A stretch of 15,682 nucleotides of DNA from an uncultured Collinsella sp. (GTDB lineage: Bacteria; Actinomycetota; Coriobacteriia; Coriobacteriales; Coriobacteriaceae). The stretch's first letter is position 1, and each line of letters starts with the position of its first letter. A program made the translations under genes and the position numbers. The DNA is taken from contig CAAEOW010000036.1 of NCBI GenBank assembly GCA_900757705.1, positions 1-15,682 on the forward strand. The letters are read 5' to 3'. Under the pieces are notes generated by a model. The model had not been told where the DNA came from and ran no database searches. It was given only the letters and a program-made list of their open reading frames with translations. Positions 7,099 to 13,649 of this stretch are shown here, in pieces.

Positions 7099-8214
7099 AT
7101 GGCCGAACTCACGCCTCGCATGAAGGAGCTCGTCCAGCCTTACCTGGCCGGTATTGAGCCCTACGATCCCAACTTTACGCCCACGCGCATCAACCTTTCG
7201 GCCAACGAGAACACCTATCCCGTGCCGGCTGGCGTGCGCGAGGCGGTCGACGCCGCCCTGGCTGCCACGCCGCTCAACCGCTATCCCGATCCCATGTCCA
7301 ACGATCTGCGTGACGAGCTTGCCGCTTGGCATGGTGTGGCGCGCGAGAATGTCTGCGTGGGCAACGGCGGCGACGAGCTGCTCTATAACTACCTGTTGGC
7401 GTTTGGCGGCGCGGGACGGACCCTGCTCAACTGCCCGCCGTGCTTTAGCGAGTATGCGTTCTTTGCGTCGCTCTGTCAGACCGAGGTGCGCGACGTGTGG
7501 CGCGACCCCGCGACCTTTGAGCTCGACCAGGCAGCCGTGCTTGCGGCGGCGTCCGAGTGCAACCTGGCAATCGTGACCTCGCCCAACAACCCCACGGGTG
7601 ACGTGGCACCGCTCGACTTTGTCGCGGCGCTGTGCGATGCGTGCCCCGGCATGGTAATGGTTGACGAGGCCTACGTGGAGTTTGCCGACGATTCGTTTGG
7701 CGCGGTCACCACGGCGCAGGGGCTTATCGCCGAGCATCCCAACCTGGTGATTCTGCATGCGTTGTCCAAGGCGTTTGGCGCTGCCGGTACGCGTCTGGGT
7801 TACGTGATCGCGGCGCCGGAAGTCATCGACGTGTTCGCGGCGATTCGCCAGATCTATTCAGTTAACGTGCTGAGCCAGGCGGCAGCACTTGCCTGCGTGC
7901 GTGCCCGTGATGCCTACACGCCCGTGGTGGCACAGATCGCATCCGAGCGCGAGCGCGAGCTGTGCGCCCTGCGCGCAATGGCTGCCGATGGCATGCCCGT
8001 GGAGGCATGGCCGAGCGCGGCGAACTTTGTGCTCGTGCGCACGCCGCATGCCACGCGCGTGCGCGAGCGTCTGCGCGACGAGTATTCGATTTTGGTGCGC
8101 GACTTTAGCTACGCGCCGGGGCTTGCGGACTGTCTGCGCATCACTGTGGGTACGCCGCAGGAAAACGACGAGGTGCTGGCCGCGTTTGCCGCGCTGGTGA
8201 AGGAGGAGATGTAG
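7099..8214 (+). CDS. hisC: Histidinol-phosphate aminotransferase
   Basis: This 371-residue PLP enzyme (fold type I, class II aminotransferase) converts imidazole-acetol phosphate and glutamate to histidinol phosphate. Visible motifs are INLSANENTYPVP (31-43), NRYPDP (60-65), GNGGDELL (88-95), the SPNNPTG turn (161-167), VDEAYVEF (188-195), the PLP lysine Lys224 in HALSKAFGAAGTRLGY, and the substrate-carboxylate arginine in the C-terminal CLRITVGTPQEN. Length is normal for the family. It follows hisD by one base, with GGGGAGG (7086-7092) as ribosome binding site inside the hisD end, and runs directly into hisB. Its place between hisD and hisB favours the histidine role over broader aromatic aminotransferase activity. 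Confidence 0.96.
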   Translation: MAELTPRMKELVQPYLAGIEPYDPNFTPTRINLSANENTYPVPAGVREAVDAALAATPLNRYPDPMSNDLRDELAAWHGVARENVCVGNGGDELLYNYLLAFGGAGRTLLNCPPCFSEYAFFASLCQTEVRDVWRDPATFELDQAAVLAAASECNLAIVTSPNNPTGDVAPLDFVAALCDACPGMVMVDEAYVEFADDSFGAVTTAQGLIAEHPNLVILHALSKAFGAAGTRLGYVIAAPEVIDVFAAIRQIYSVNVLSQAAALACVRARDAYTPVVAQIASERERELCALRAMAADGMPVEAWPSAANFVLVRTPHATRVRERLRDEYSILVRDFSYAPGLADCLRITVGTPQENDEVLAAFAALVKEEM

Positions 8215-8802
8215 ATGGACCGCTATGCCGAGGTAACCCGCAAGACGGGCGAGACCGACATTGTCGTAAAGCTCGACCTGGACGGATCTGGCGTGTGCGA
8301 TATCTCGACCGGCGTGCCGTTTTTCGACCACATGCTCAACGCTTTTGGCCGCCATGGCCTGTTCGATCTGACGGTGCATGCGGTGGGCGACGTCGAGGTC
8401 GACGCGCACCACACCGTTGAGGACACGGGCATTGTGCTGGGCGAGGCGTTTTGCCAGGCGCTGGGCGACAAGGCGGGTATTACGCGCTTTGCCGACGCGG
8501 CGATCGCCATGGACGAGACACTCGTGATGGCCGCCGTGGATATCTCGGGTCGCGGGCAGGCCTATTGCGAGCTGCCCGTGCCGACTGAGCGCGTGGGCAG
8601 CTTTGATACCGAGCTGGCCGTCGAGTTCTTCTATGCCTTTGCGCGCGATGCCAAGCTCACGCTGCACGTGCGCGAGCTGGCGGGCGGCAATTCGCACCAC
8701 ATTATCGAGGCCGCCTTTAAGGCCGTGGGCCGCACGATGCGCCGCGCCTGCGAACTCGATCCCCGCGTGCAGGGTATCCCCAGCACCAAGGGCTCGCTGT
8801 AA
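8215..8802 (+). CDS. hisB: Imidazoleglycerol-phosphate dehydratase (monofunctional)
   Basis: This 195-residue manganese enzyme dehydrates imidazoleglycerol phosphate to imidazole-acetol phosphate. The family signatures are all present: GVPFFDHMLNAFGRHG (33-48), DAHHTVEDTGI (63-73), a second metal site SHHIIEAAFKA (160-170), and STKGSL at the very end. There is no N-terminal HAD phosphatase domain as in enterobacterial HisB, so histidinol-phosphate phosphatase must come from elsewhere; the PHP protein at 11831-12742 fits. ATG 8215 follows the hisC stop with no gap, and its AAGGAGGAG binding site is in the end of hisC. A long hairpin follows at 8816-8856. Confidence 0.97.
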   Translation: MDRYAEVTRKTGETDIVVKLDLDGSGVCDISTGVPFFDHMLNAFGRHGLFDLTVHAVGDVEVDAHHTVEDTGIVLGEAFCQALGDKAGITRFADAAIAMDETLVMAAVDISGRGQAYCELPVPTERVGSFDTELAVEFFYAFARDAKLTLHVRELAGGNSHHIIEAAFKAVGRTMRRACELDPRVQGIPSTKGSL

Positions 8803-8815
8803 CCGTCACAAGGGT

Positions 8816-8856
8816 AAAACCACCACGAAGATGCCTGTCCTCTTTGTGGTGGTTTT
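8816..8856 (+). terminator. Long terminator-like hairpin between hisB and hisH
   Basis: Arms 8816-8830 and 8842-8856 pair over 15 bases with a single G-U pair around an 11-base loop. The left arm begins AAAA and the right arm ends TTTT, the shape of a bidirectional intrinsic terminator. The hisH GTG is only 25 bases further on, so no promoter fits between. The loop contains an ATG (8831) in frame with hisH, which would be hidden or lost if the hairpin forms. Confidence 0.65.
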
Positions 8857-8881
8857 GGATGATGAGAAGTGGAGGGGTCGC

Positions 8882-9583
8882 GTGGGCGAACCGAAGATCG
8901 TGGTGGTCGACTACCACAAGGGCAACTTGTCGAGCGTCGTGCGCGGGCTTGCGCGCGCCGGTGCTGCCGCCTGCACGTCGGACGATCCGGAGCAGATCCG
9001 CAACGCCGACGGCTTGGTCATCCCGGGCGTGGGTGCGTTCTGCGACGCGATTGCCTTTATGCGCCGGAGCGGCGAGGCGGACGCGGTGCTCGACGCCGTC
9101 GCCGCTGGAACTCCGCTGCTCGGCATCTGCCTGGGCCTTCAGCTCTTTTTTGAGCGCGGCAACGAGGGCGTGCCTGCGGACGAGGGCGCGGTTGCCGACG
9201 GCAACACCCCCGAGCAGGCCGGTGGTCCCTGGGTCGATGGCCTGGGCATCATGCGCGGCTCGTGCACGCGTCTGGAGTCGAGTCGTCTGAAGGTCCCGCA
9301 CGTGGGCTGGGATCAGGTACACATGACGCCCGCCGGCGCGGCCGATCCGCTGCTTGCCGGTTTTGCCGAGGGCGCCAATATGTACTTCACCCACAGCTAT
9401 GCGGTGGCCGACGATGCCGATGCCGCCGATGTTCTGGCACGCACGCACTACACGCGGAGCTTCCCGTGCATCGTGCGCCACGGCAACGTGTGGGGCTGCC
9501 AGTTCCATCCCGAGAAATCCTCTGCGCTGGGTCAGCGCATCCTTAAGAACTTCGTGAGCATCGTCGAGGGGGCCGGCCGATGA
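8882..9583 (+). CDS. hisH: Imidazole glycerol phosphate synthase, glutaminase subunit
   Basis: This 233-residue class I glutamine amidotransferase makes ammonia for HisF. The nucleophile is Cys83 in GICLGLQLFF (81-90), and the His209/Glu211 pair lies in CQFHPEKS. The oxyanion region IPGVGAF (47-53) and the YFTHSYAV segment (168-175) also fit. GTG 8882 is preferred, with GGAGG at 8871-8875, because known HisH proteins begin just before the first strand. An in-frame ATG at 8831 lies in a hairpin loop and would add 17 poorly matching residues. Two oddities: the usual DYGxGNL near the start reads DYHKGNL, and residues about 94-118 form an acidic/Gly-rich insertion. It overlaps hisA by ATGA. Confidence 0.93.
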   Translation: MGEPKIVVVDYHKGNLSSVVRGLARAGAAACTSDDPEQIRNADGLVIPGVGAFCDAIAFMRRSGEADAVLDAVAAGTPLLGICLGLQLFFERGNEGVPADEGAVADGNTPEQAGGPWVDGLGIMRGSCTRLESSRLKVPHVGWDQVHMTPAGAADPLLAGFAEGANMYFTHSYAVADDADAADVLARTHYTRSFPCIVRHGNVWGCQFHPEKSSALGQRILKNFVSIVEGAGR

Positions 9584-10323
9584 TTCTGTTTCCCGCAATC
9601 GATTTGATCGGCGGCAAGGTCGTGCGCCTGGAGCGCGGCGACCGCAGCCGCTGCAAGGTATATTCCGACGACCCCGTGGCCGTTGCCCGCTCGTTTGCCG
9701 AGCAGGGCGCGAGCTGGGTGCACGTCGTTGACCTGTCCGCTGCCTTTGGTGAGGACGAGGACGCGTGCGCTGCCAACTCGGCTGCGATCGAGGCCATCTG
9801 CGGCGTCGACGGTCTGTCCGTGGACGTGGGCGGCGGCGTTCGCTCGCTTGCACGCATCGACGAGCTGGCCGGCTACGGCGCGCGTCGCATCGCACTCGGC
9901 ACGGTGCTCGTGACCGAGCCGGGATTTGCCGAGGTGGCGGCTCGCGGCTTTGGCGAGCTGCTGGTGGCAGATATCGCCGCGCGCGACGGCCAGGTCAAGG
10001 TGAACGGCTGGCGTGACGGCGCGGGCGTGGTGCTCGACGATGCCGTGGCGCAGCTTTCCGAGCTGGGCTTTAAACATCTGGTCTATACCGATATTGCGCG
10101 CGATGGCATGCAGACGGGCATCGATGTGGCGGCGTATCGCCATGTGGCCGAGGTAGCGGGCTTTCCCGTCGTGGCTTCGGGCGGTATCTCGACGCTCGAC
10201 GACATCCGCGCACTTGCCGTGGTGGGTGAGGGCGCGATTGAAGGTGCCATTACCGGTCGCGCGCTCTACGAGGGCAACTTTACGCTGGCCCAGGCACTGG
10301 CCGCCGCCCGAGGGGAGGAGTAG
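9580..10323 (+). CDS. hisA: ProFAR isomerase (phosphoribosylformimino-AICAR-phosphate isomerase)
   Basis: This 247-residue (beta-alpha)8 barrel performs the Amadori rearrangement of ProFAR to PRFAR. It starts FPAIDLIGGKVVRLERGD, with catalytic Asp8, and has the phosphate-binding SVDVGGGVRS (80-89), VADIAARDG and VNGWRDGAG (residues 129-149), and YTDIARDGMQTG (169-180). It shares an ATGA stop/start overlap with hisH, so the two are translationally coupled. In many actinomycetes this position holds PriA, which also performs the TrpF reaction. I cannot tell HisA from PriA by eye, and no trp gene is near, so HisA is the safer call. Confidence 0.94.
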   Translation: MILFPAIDLIGGKVVRLERGDRSRCKVYSDDPVAVARSFAEQGASWVHVVDLSAAFGEDEDACAANSAAIEAICGVDGLSVDVGGGVRSLARIDELAGYGARRIALGTVLVTEPGFAEVAARGFGELLVADIAARDGQVKVNGWRDGAGVVLDDAVAQLSELGFKHLVYTDIARDGMQTGIDVAAYRHVAEVAGFPVVASGGISTLDDIRALAVVGEGAIEGAITGRALYEGNFTLAQALAAARGEE

Positions 10324-10326
10324 CCA

Positions 10327-11109
10327 ATGCTTACCAAACGCGTGATTCCCTGTCTGGATGTTAAGGACGGCCGCGTGGTCAAGGGCGTCAACTTTGTGAG
10401 CCTGCGCGATGCGGGCGACCCGGTGGAGCTGGCACGCGCCTACGACCGCGAGGGTGCGGACGAGGTCGTCTTCTTGGACATTACCGCCACGAGCGACAAC
10501 CGTGCGACGACTATCGAGATGGCGGCGCATGCAGCCGAGGAGCTGGCCATTCCCTATACCGTGGGCGGCGGCTTTCGCGACCTGGCAGGCATGCGCACCA
10601 TGGTTGCCGCCGGTGCCGACAAGGTGTCGCTTAACTCTGCCGCCGTGCGCGATCCGTCGTTGATTAGCCAGGCTGCCGCGGCGTTTGGCAGCCAGGCCGT
10701 GGTCGTGGCGATCGATGCCAAGCGCGTGGGGCTGCCCGGCGAGCCGGGCGCCGATAAGTGGGAGGTCTTTACGGCGGGTGGCCGCAACGCTACGGGTATC
10801 GACGCGGTGGCGTGGGCCGAGGAGGCGGCTCGTCGCGGCGCCGGCGAAATCCTACTGACTAGCATGGACCGCGACGGCACCAAGGCCGGCTTTGACCTGG
10901 CACTCACCCGTGCCGTGGCGCGCGCGGTGCCGATTCCCGTTATTGCGAGCGGCGGCGTGGGTACGCTCGAGCATTTTGCCGAGGGCGTGATCGAGGGCGA
11001 GGCCGATGCCGTGCTGGCGGCGAGCGTCTTTCACTTTGGAACCTTCAGCATCCGCCAGGTGAAGGAATACATGGCCTCTCAAGGTATTCCCGTGAGATTG
11101 GATTTTTAA
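10327..11109 (+). CDS. hisF: Imidazole glycerol phosphate synthase, cyclase subunit
   Basis: This 260-residue TIM barrel pairs with HisH. It uses ammonia to turn PRFAR into imidazoleglycerol phosphate and AICAR, which returns to purine synthesis. The start LTKRVIPCLDVKDGRVVKGVNF is the family signature, and the catalytic pair Asp11 and Asp130 (VVAIDAKR) sits at the canonical positions. Other motifs are FLDITAT (49-55), TVGGGFRD (78-85) and IASGGVG near the end. A GGGGAGGAG binding site overlaps the end of hisA, and the gap is three bases. hisI starts immediately after its TAA. Confidence 0.97.
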   Translation: MLTKRVIPCLDVKDGRVVKGVNFVSLRDAGDPVELARAYDREGADEVVFLDITATSDNRATTIEMAAHAAEELAIPYTVGGGFRDLAGMRTMVAAGADKVSLNSAAVRDPSLISQAAAAFGSQAVVVAIDAKRVGLPGEPGADKWEVFTAGGRNATGIDAVAWAEEAARRGAGEILLTSMDRDGTKAGFDLALTRAVARAVPIPVIASGGVGTLEHFAEGVIEGEADAVLAASVFHFGTFSIRQVKEYMASQGIPVRLDF

Positions 11110-11439
11110 ATGGAGCAAGTGGCAACTGCGTTCGAGCTCAAATACGACGCCAAGGGGCTGATTCCTTGTGTTGTTCAGCAATATGACACCGGCGAGGTGC
11201 TTATGGTTGCTTGGATGAACGAGGAGTCGGTGGGGCTGACGCTCAAGACCGGTACCACGTGGTTTTGGAGCCGCAGCCGTCAGGAGCTCTGGAATAAGGG
11301 AGCGACGAGCGGCAATATGCAGGAGGTCAAGGAACTCTGGGCCGACTGCGATAGCGATACGCTGCTGGTCAAGGTCGACTCGCCGGGCCCGGCCTGCCAC
11401 ACTGGCAACCGTACCTGCTTCTTTAAGAAACTCGCGTAG
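11110..11439 (+). CDS. hisI: Phosphoribosyl-AMP cyclohydrolase
   Basis: This 109-residue zinc enzyme opens the adenine ring of phosphoribosyl-AMP, the third pathway step. Motifs are VLMVAWMNEESV (30-41), WFWSRSRQELWNKGATSGN (51-69) and WADCDSDTLLVKVDSPGPACHTGNRTCF (77-104). The metal-binding cysteines are Cys80, Cys96 and Cys103, with the Asp81/Asp83 pair. ATG 11110 follows the hisF stop without a gap. I see no strong Shine-Dalgarno in the AT-rich end of hisF, so translation probably depends on coupling to hisF. It is monofunctional, with HisE as a separate gene downstream, unlike the fused HisIE of enterobacteria. Confidence 0.96.
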   Translation: MEQVATAFELKYDAKGLIPCVVQQYDTGEVLMVAWMNEESVGLTLKTGTTWFWSRSRQELWNKGATSGNMQEVKELWADCDSDTLLVKVDSPGPACHTGNRTCFFKKLA

Positions 11440-11485
11440 GACGGGCGCTCGACTAGGCGCTTGGCCAACCAGAAAGGATTGAACT

Positions 11486-11803
11486 ATGGGTGTGCGCACC
11501 GCGAATGTTCAGGATGGAAATATCGGTGAGACGCTGACAGGTCTGGCCGAGGTGATTCACGGTCGTCGTGATGCATCGCCGCAGGAGAGCTATACCGCGC
11601 GTCTGCTGACCGACGTCGAGGACGAGCTGCTCAAGAAGCTTGCCGAGGAGGCAAGCGAGGTGATCATGGCCTGCAAGGATAACGATCACGATCACATCCG
11701 CTACGAGGCCGGCGATCTGGTCTACCACCTGCTCGTGACGCTCGAGCGCTACGGTATCACCCTCGACGAGCTAGCCGGCGAACTCAACGCCCGCCGCCAC
11801 TAG
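11486..11803 (+). CDS. hisE: Phosphoribosyl-ATP pyrophosphatase
   Basis: This 105-residue all-alpha NTP pyrophosphatase (MazG-like superfamily) cleaves phosphoribosyl-ATP to phosphoribosyl-AMP and pyrophosphate, the second pathway step. The segment SYTARLL (35-41), the EExxE metal motif at Glu54/Glu55/Glu58 and the ExxD at Glu74/Asp77 (YEAGDLVYHLLV) identify it. AGAAAGGA (11471-11478) precedes ATG 11486 by seven bases. The 46-base gap to hisI is moderate and has no clear terminator or promoter. It is the last operon gene and converges on the phosphatase gene, with only 27 bases between the stop codons. Confidence 0.95.
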   Translation: MGVRTANVQDGNIGETLTGLAEVIHGRRDASPQESYTARLLTDVEDELLKKLAEEASEVIMACKDNDHDHIRYEAGDLVYHLLVTLERYGITLDELAGELNARRH

Positions 11804-11831
11804 TCATTGGGGACGTTCTTAAACGACTAGT
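11799..11831. repeat. Short inverted repeat across the hisE/hisK convergent stops (possible REP-like element)
   Basis: ACTAGTC (11799-11805) and GACTAGT (11825-11831) are perfect 7-base inverted arms around 19 bases containing GGGGACGTTCTT. The left arm includes the hisE TAG and the right arm touches the reverse gene's stop. The stem is short and has no T-tract, so it is a poor terminator. The GGGGAC-containing core resembles REP-type elements moved by IS200-like tyrosine transposases, but only one copy is seen here. Confidence 0.4.
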
Positions 11832-12742
11832 TAGGCGAGAGGCGTGGACTCCCATTCTCCGGTGAGGTGGGGGATGTCGAAGGTTCGATAGCCGCAGTCG
11901 TAGGCGTGGGCCTGGGCCTCGCGGATGTTCCAGCAGATATCGCAGGCGCGGTGTGCGTCCGAGCCAAAAGTGATCGGCACCTCGGCGTGGGCAAAGCAAC
12001 GCAGCAATCCGGTCGCGGGATAGTAGTCGTCGAGGCCCTTGCGCGGTGCGGCGGTCGAGACCTCAACGCGGCGACCCGTATCGTGGGCGCATTCGGACAT
12101 CTGCTCCCAAAACGGCGCCGGGTCAAAATCGGGCGCAAAGCCCTCCTTCGAAAAGCGCATGACCAGGTCGGGATGGGCCATCGCGTCGAAGTTAAGCGAG
12201 CTTTCGCAGGCGCGACACCAGTCGTCGACGTAGCGCTCCCACACGCCGCGCACGCCCAGGTTTTCCCAAACGTGCAGGTTGGTGTCATCGTCGATCCAGC
12301 CGCAGCGCGAATCGGGCGTATCGGGACGAGCGACGTCCTCCGTCCCCGCCGTGCCCGCAGCACCTGCCGCAATATCGCCTGGGTTGCCAATCCAATGCAC
12401 GCTGCCCAGGAGTACGACGGCGCCCTGGGACCAGCGCTCAACCAAAGGCTCGCAGCCCTCGTACCAATCGCATTCAAAGCCATAGATAAAGCTGAGCTCC
12501 GGCGCAATCTGCGCGGCAAGCTTGCGAGCATCCTCAAAAGCCAGACGATGTGCCGGCAGGTCGCCCTCAGTAACCTGCACTTCGCAGTTGGCATCCATGC
12601 TGGCGGGCAGGGTGAGATGGTCGGTTGAGACCATGACGCGGCACCCGGCCGCAGCAGCGGCGCGAACGTTGTCCTCAAACGAGGCATGACCGTCCGAGAA
12701 CGAGGTGTGGGTATGGCAATCGATCAGCGGGCAAGCAGACAT
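11831..12742 (-). CDS. hisK: Histidinol-phosphatase, PHP family
   Basis: This 303-residue metal-dependent phosphatase of the PHP superfamily would remove phosphate from histidinol phosphate, the step missing from the operon because HisB here lacks its phosphatase domain. PHP metal-binding residues are visible: His10 and His12 in DCHTHTSFSDGH, His42 in STDHL, Glu90 in YGFECDW, His116 in GSVHWIG, His190 in AHPDL, and Asp262/His264 in GSDAHRA. Residues 122-147 are an Ala/Gly/Asp-rich insertion of uncertain role. On the minus strand, AAAGGAG lies just before ATG 12742, and a TACAAT -10 lies further upstream. It is transcribed toward the his operon. Other PHP phosphoesterase roles are possible, but the location makes histidinol phosphate the best guess. 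Confidence 0.87.
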   Translation of the reverse strand: MSACPLIDCHTHTSFSDGHASFEDNVRAAAAAGCRVMVSTDHLTLPASMDANCEVQVTEGDLPAHRLAFEDARKLAAQIAPELSFIYGFECDWYEGCEPLVERWSQGAVVLLGSVHWIGNPGDIAAGAAGTAGTEDVARPDTPDSRCGWIDDDTNLHVWENLGVRGVWERYVDDWCRACESSLNFDAMAHPDLVMRFSKEGFAPDFDPAPFWEQMSECAHDTGRRVEVSTAAPRKGLDDYYPATGLLRCFAHAEVPITFGSDAHRACDICWNIREAQAHAYDCGYRTFDIPHLTGEWESTPLA

Positions 12743-12774
12743 GGCGGCTCCTTTGCGTCAAGCGAATCTGCTCC

Positions 12775-12780
12775 ATTGTA
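12775..12780 (-). promoter_or_regulatory. Probable -10 box for the PHP phosphatase gene
   Basis: Read on the minus strand this is TACAAT, close to the TATAAT consensus, about 32 bases before the start codon. No recognisable -35 hexamer is present at 16-18 bases. It implies a short leader carrying the AAAGGAG binding site. Two TGGCGCG copies (plus-strand 12782-12788 and 12794-12800) lie just upstream of it. Confidence 0.4.
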
Positions 12781-12880
12781 ATGGCGCGACCCCTGGCGCG
12801 CCGGGAACGCCACAAGTCGAAACCGACTGGAAAGGGCAGGCGGCGCGCAAGGGCTGCCGCACGACATCGACCCTGCCTCA

Positions 12881-12945
12881 AAACATGTACGTCAGCCTCC
12901 AAAACCGACAAAAAATGACATGTTTGGAGGCTGACGTACACGTTT
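12881..12945. repeat. Long inverted repeat in the hisK/larC2 divergent gap
   Basis: The left arm TGTACGTCAGCCTCCAAA (12886-12903) is matched perfectly by its reverse complement at 12923-12940, around a 19-base loop containing six A. The pairing extends outward to 22 of 23 positions (12881-12945). There is no proper T-tract on the plus strand. The surrounding 350-base region (12743-13092) holds no supported gene; short open frames on both strands merely read through the palindrome. It may be a dispersed palindromic repeat, a structured RNA or an operator. Confidence 0.75.
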
Positions 12946-13040
12946 GGATAGGGGCGAGGACGATCCCGGCGCATGCCGACGTCCGCGACGGGCAAAAGTC
13001 CCGCCCATCCCATGACGCCGCCCCCACGCCGCCCGCGATG

Positions 13041-13049
13041 TGCTAGCGT
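13041..13049 (+). promoter_or_regulatory. Probable extended -10 promoter of the larC2 gene
   Basis: TGC followed by TAGCGT (13044-13049) is an extended -10 of the same TGCTAnnGT form as the one before hisZG. No -35 box is evident. The predicted RNA start, near 13056, lies after the possible GTG start at 13054, which favours ATG 13093 for the gene. Confidence 0.42.
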
Positions 13050-13092
13050 TTGAGTGAACAAAACGAGCCCGCGCGGAAAGGAACCGGACCGT

Positions 13093-13578
13093 ATGCAACG
13101 TGGAAGTACATCTCCGCTGTCCCGCGAGACCGATGCGCCCGAGACCATCGTCAAGCTGGAGTGCGACATCGACGATGCGTCGCCCGAGGTACTCGCCTAT
13201 GCTGCCGACCGCCTGCGCGAGGCCGGCGCCCGCGAGGTGCATTGGCTGCCGCTTTACTGCAAAAAGGGCCGCCCCGGATGGCAGCTGCAGGTAATCTGCT
13301 CGCGCGAGGATATCGAGCGCCTACAGACGATTATCTTTTTGGAAACCACGACCAACGGCATCCGCCGCCAGGTTATGGAACGCGTTTGCCTGCCGCGCCG
13401 ATTCGAGCAGGTGACAACGCCTTGGGGCGAGGTGTCCGTTAAGGTGGCGACCCTGCCAGACGGCAGCGAGCGCGCGGCTCCCGAGTACGAGGATTGCGCC
13501 CGTCTTGCCCGCGAACATGGCGTGCCACTCCAACGCGTGATGCAGGCGGCTCAGAGCGCGGCGCTACGATTCGAGTAA
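13093..13578 (+). CDS. larC: Stand-alone LarC C-terminal domain protein (LarC2, DUF111 family)
   Basis: This 161-residue protein matches only the C-terminal part of LarC, the CTP-dependent enzyme that inserts nickel into the pincer cofactor of lactate racemase. Recognisable stretches are LECDIDDASPEVLAYAADRLREAGA (22-46), CKKGRPGWQLQVIC (56-69), IIFLETTTNGIRRQ (79-92), WGEVSVKV and PEYEDCARLAREHGVP near the end. Full LarC is about 400 residues; the N-terminal LarC1 domain, larA, larB and larE are all absent from this window. AAGGAA at 13078-13083 supports ATG 13093 over GTG 13054. There is no decayed LarC1 in the 350 bases upstream, so it appears to be an independent gene rather than a recent truncation. 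The domain call is firm; the cellular role is uncertain. Confidence 0.8.
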   Translation: MQRGSTSPLSRETDAPETIVKLECDIDDASPEVLAYAADRLREAGAREVHWLPLYCKKGRPGWQLQVICSREDIERLQTIIFLETTTNGIRRQVMERVCLPRRFEQVTTPWGEVSVKVATLPDGSERAAPEYEDCARLAREHGVPLQRVMQAAQSAALRFE

Positions 13579-13649
13579 CACGGTAGATGGGCTCCACATC
13601 CGCCGGACCCCGTATTCAGCCCCCATCAACCCCACCCGAAAGGACCACC

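Noticed and set aside
4332..7121. A 929-codon open frame on the minus strand opposite hisZG and hisD
   Set aside because: It is the antisense shadow of two firmly identified genes in GC-rich DNA. Its translation is rich in Arg, His and Gly, has no recognisable domain, and it has no ribosome binding site of note.
12782..12800. Two TGGCGCG copies 12 bases apart upstream of the hisK -10 box
   Set aside because: Short GC-only words recur by chance in this DNA, and nothing else supports an operator here.
12675..13169. Open frames on both strands (minus 12675-13169, plus 12705-13046) in the hisK/larC2 gap
   Set aside because: Both read through the inverted repeat, lack good start signals and overlap hisK, the promoters or larC2; no protein family is recognisable.
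13579..13649. Weak stem (GATGGGCT with AGCC..CCATC) between larC2 and yfcE
   Set aside because: It needs a two-base bulge and a loop of more than 20 bases and has no T-tract, so it is not a credible terminator.
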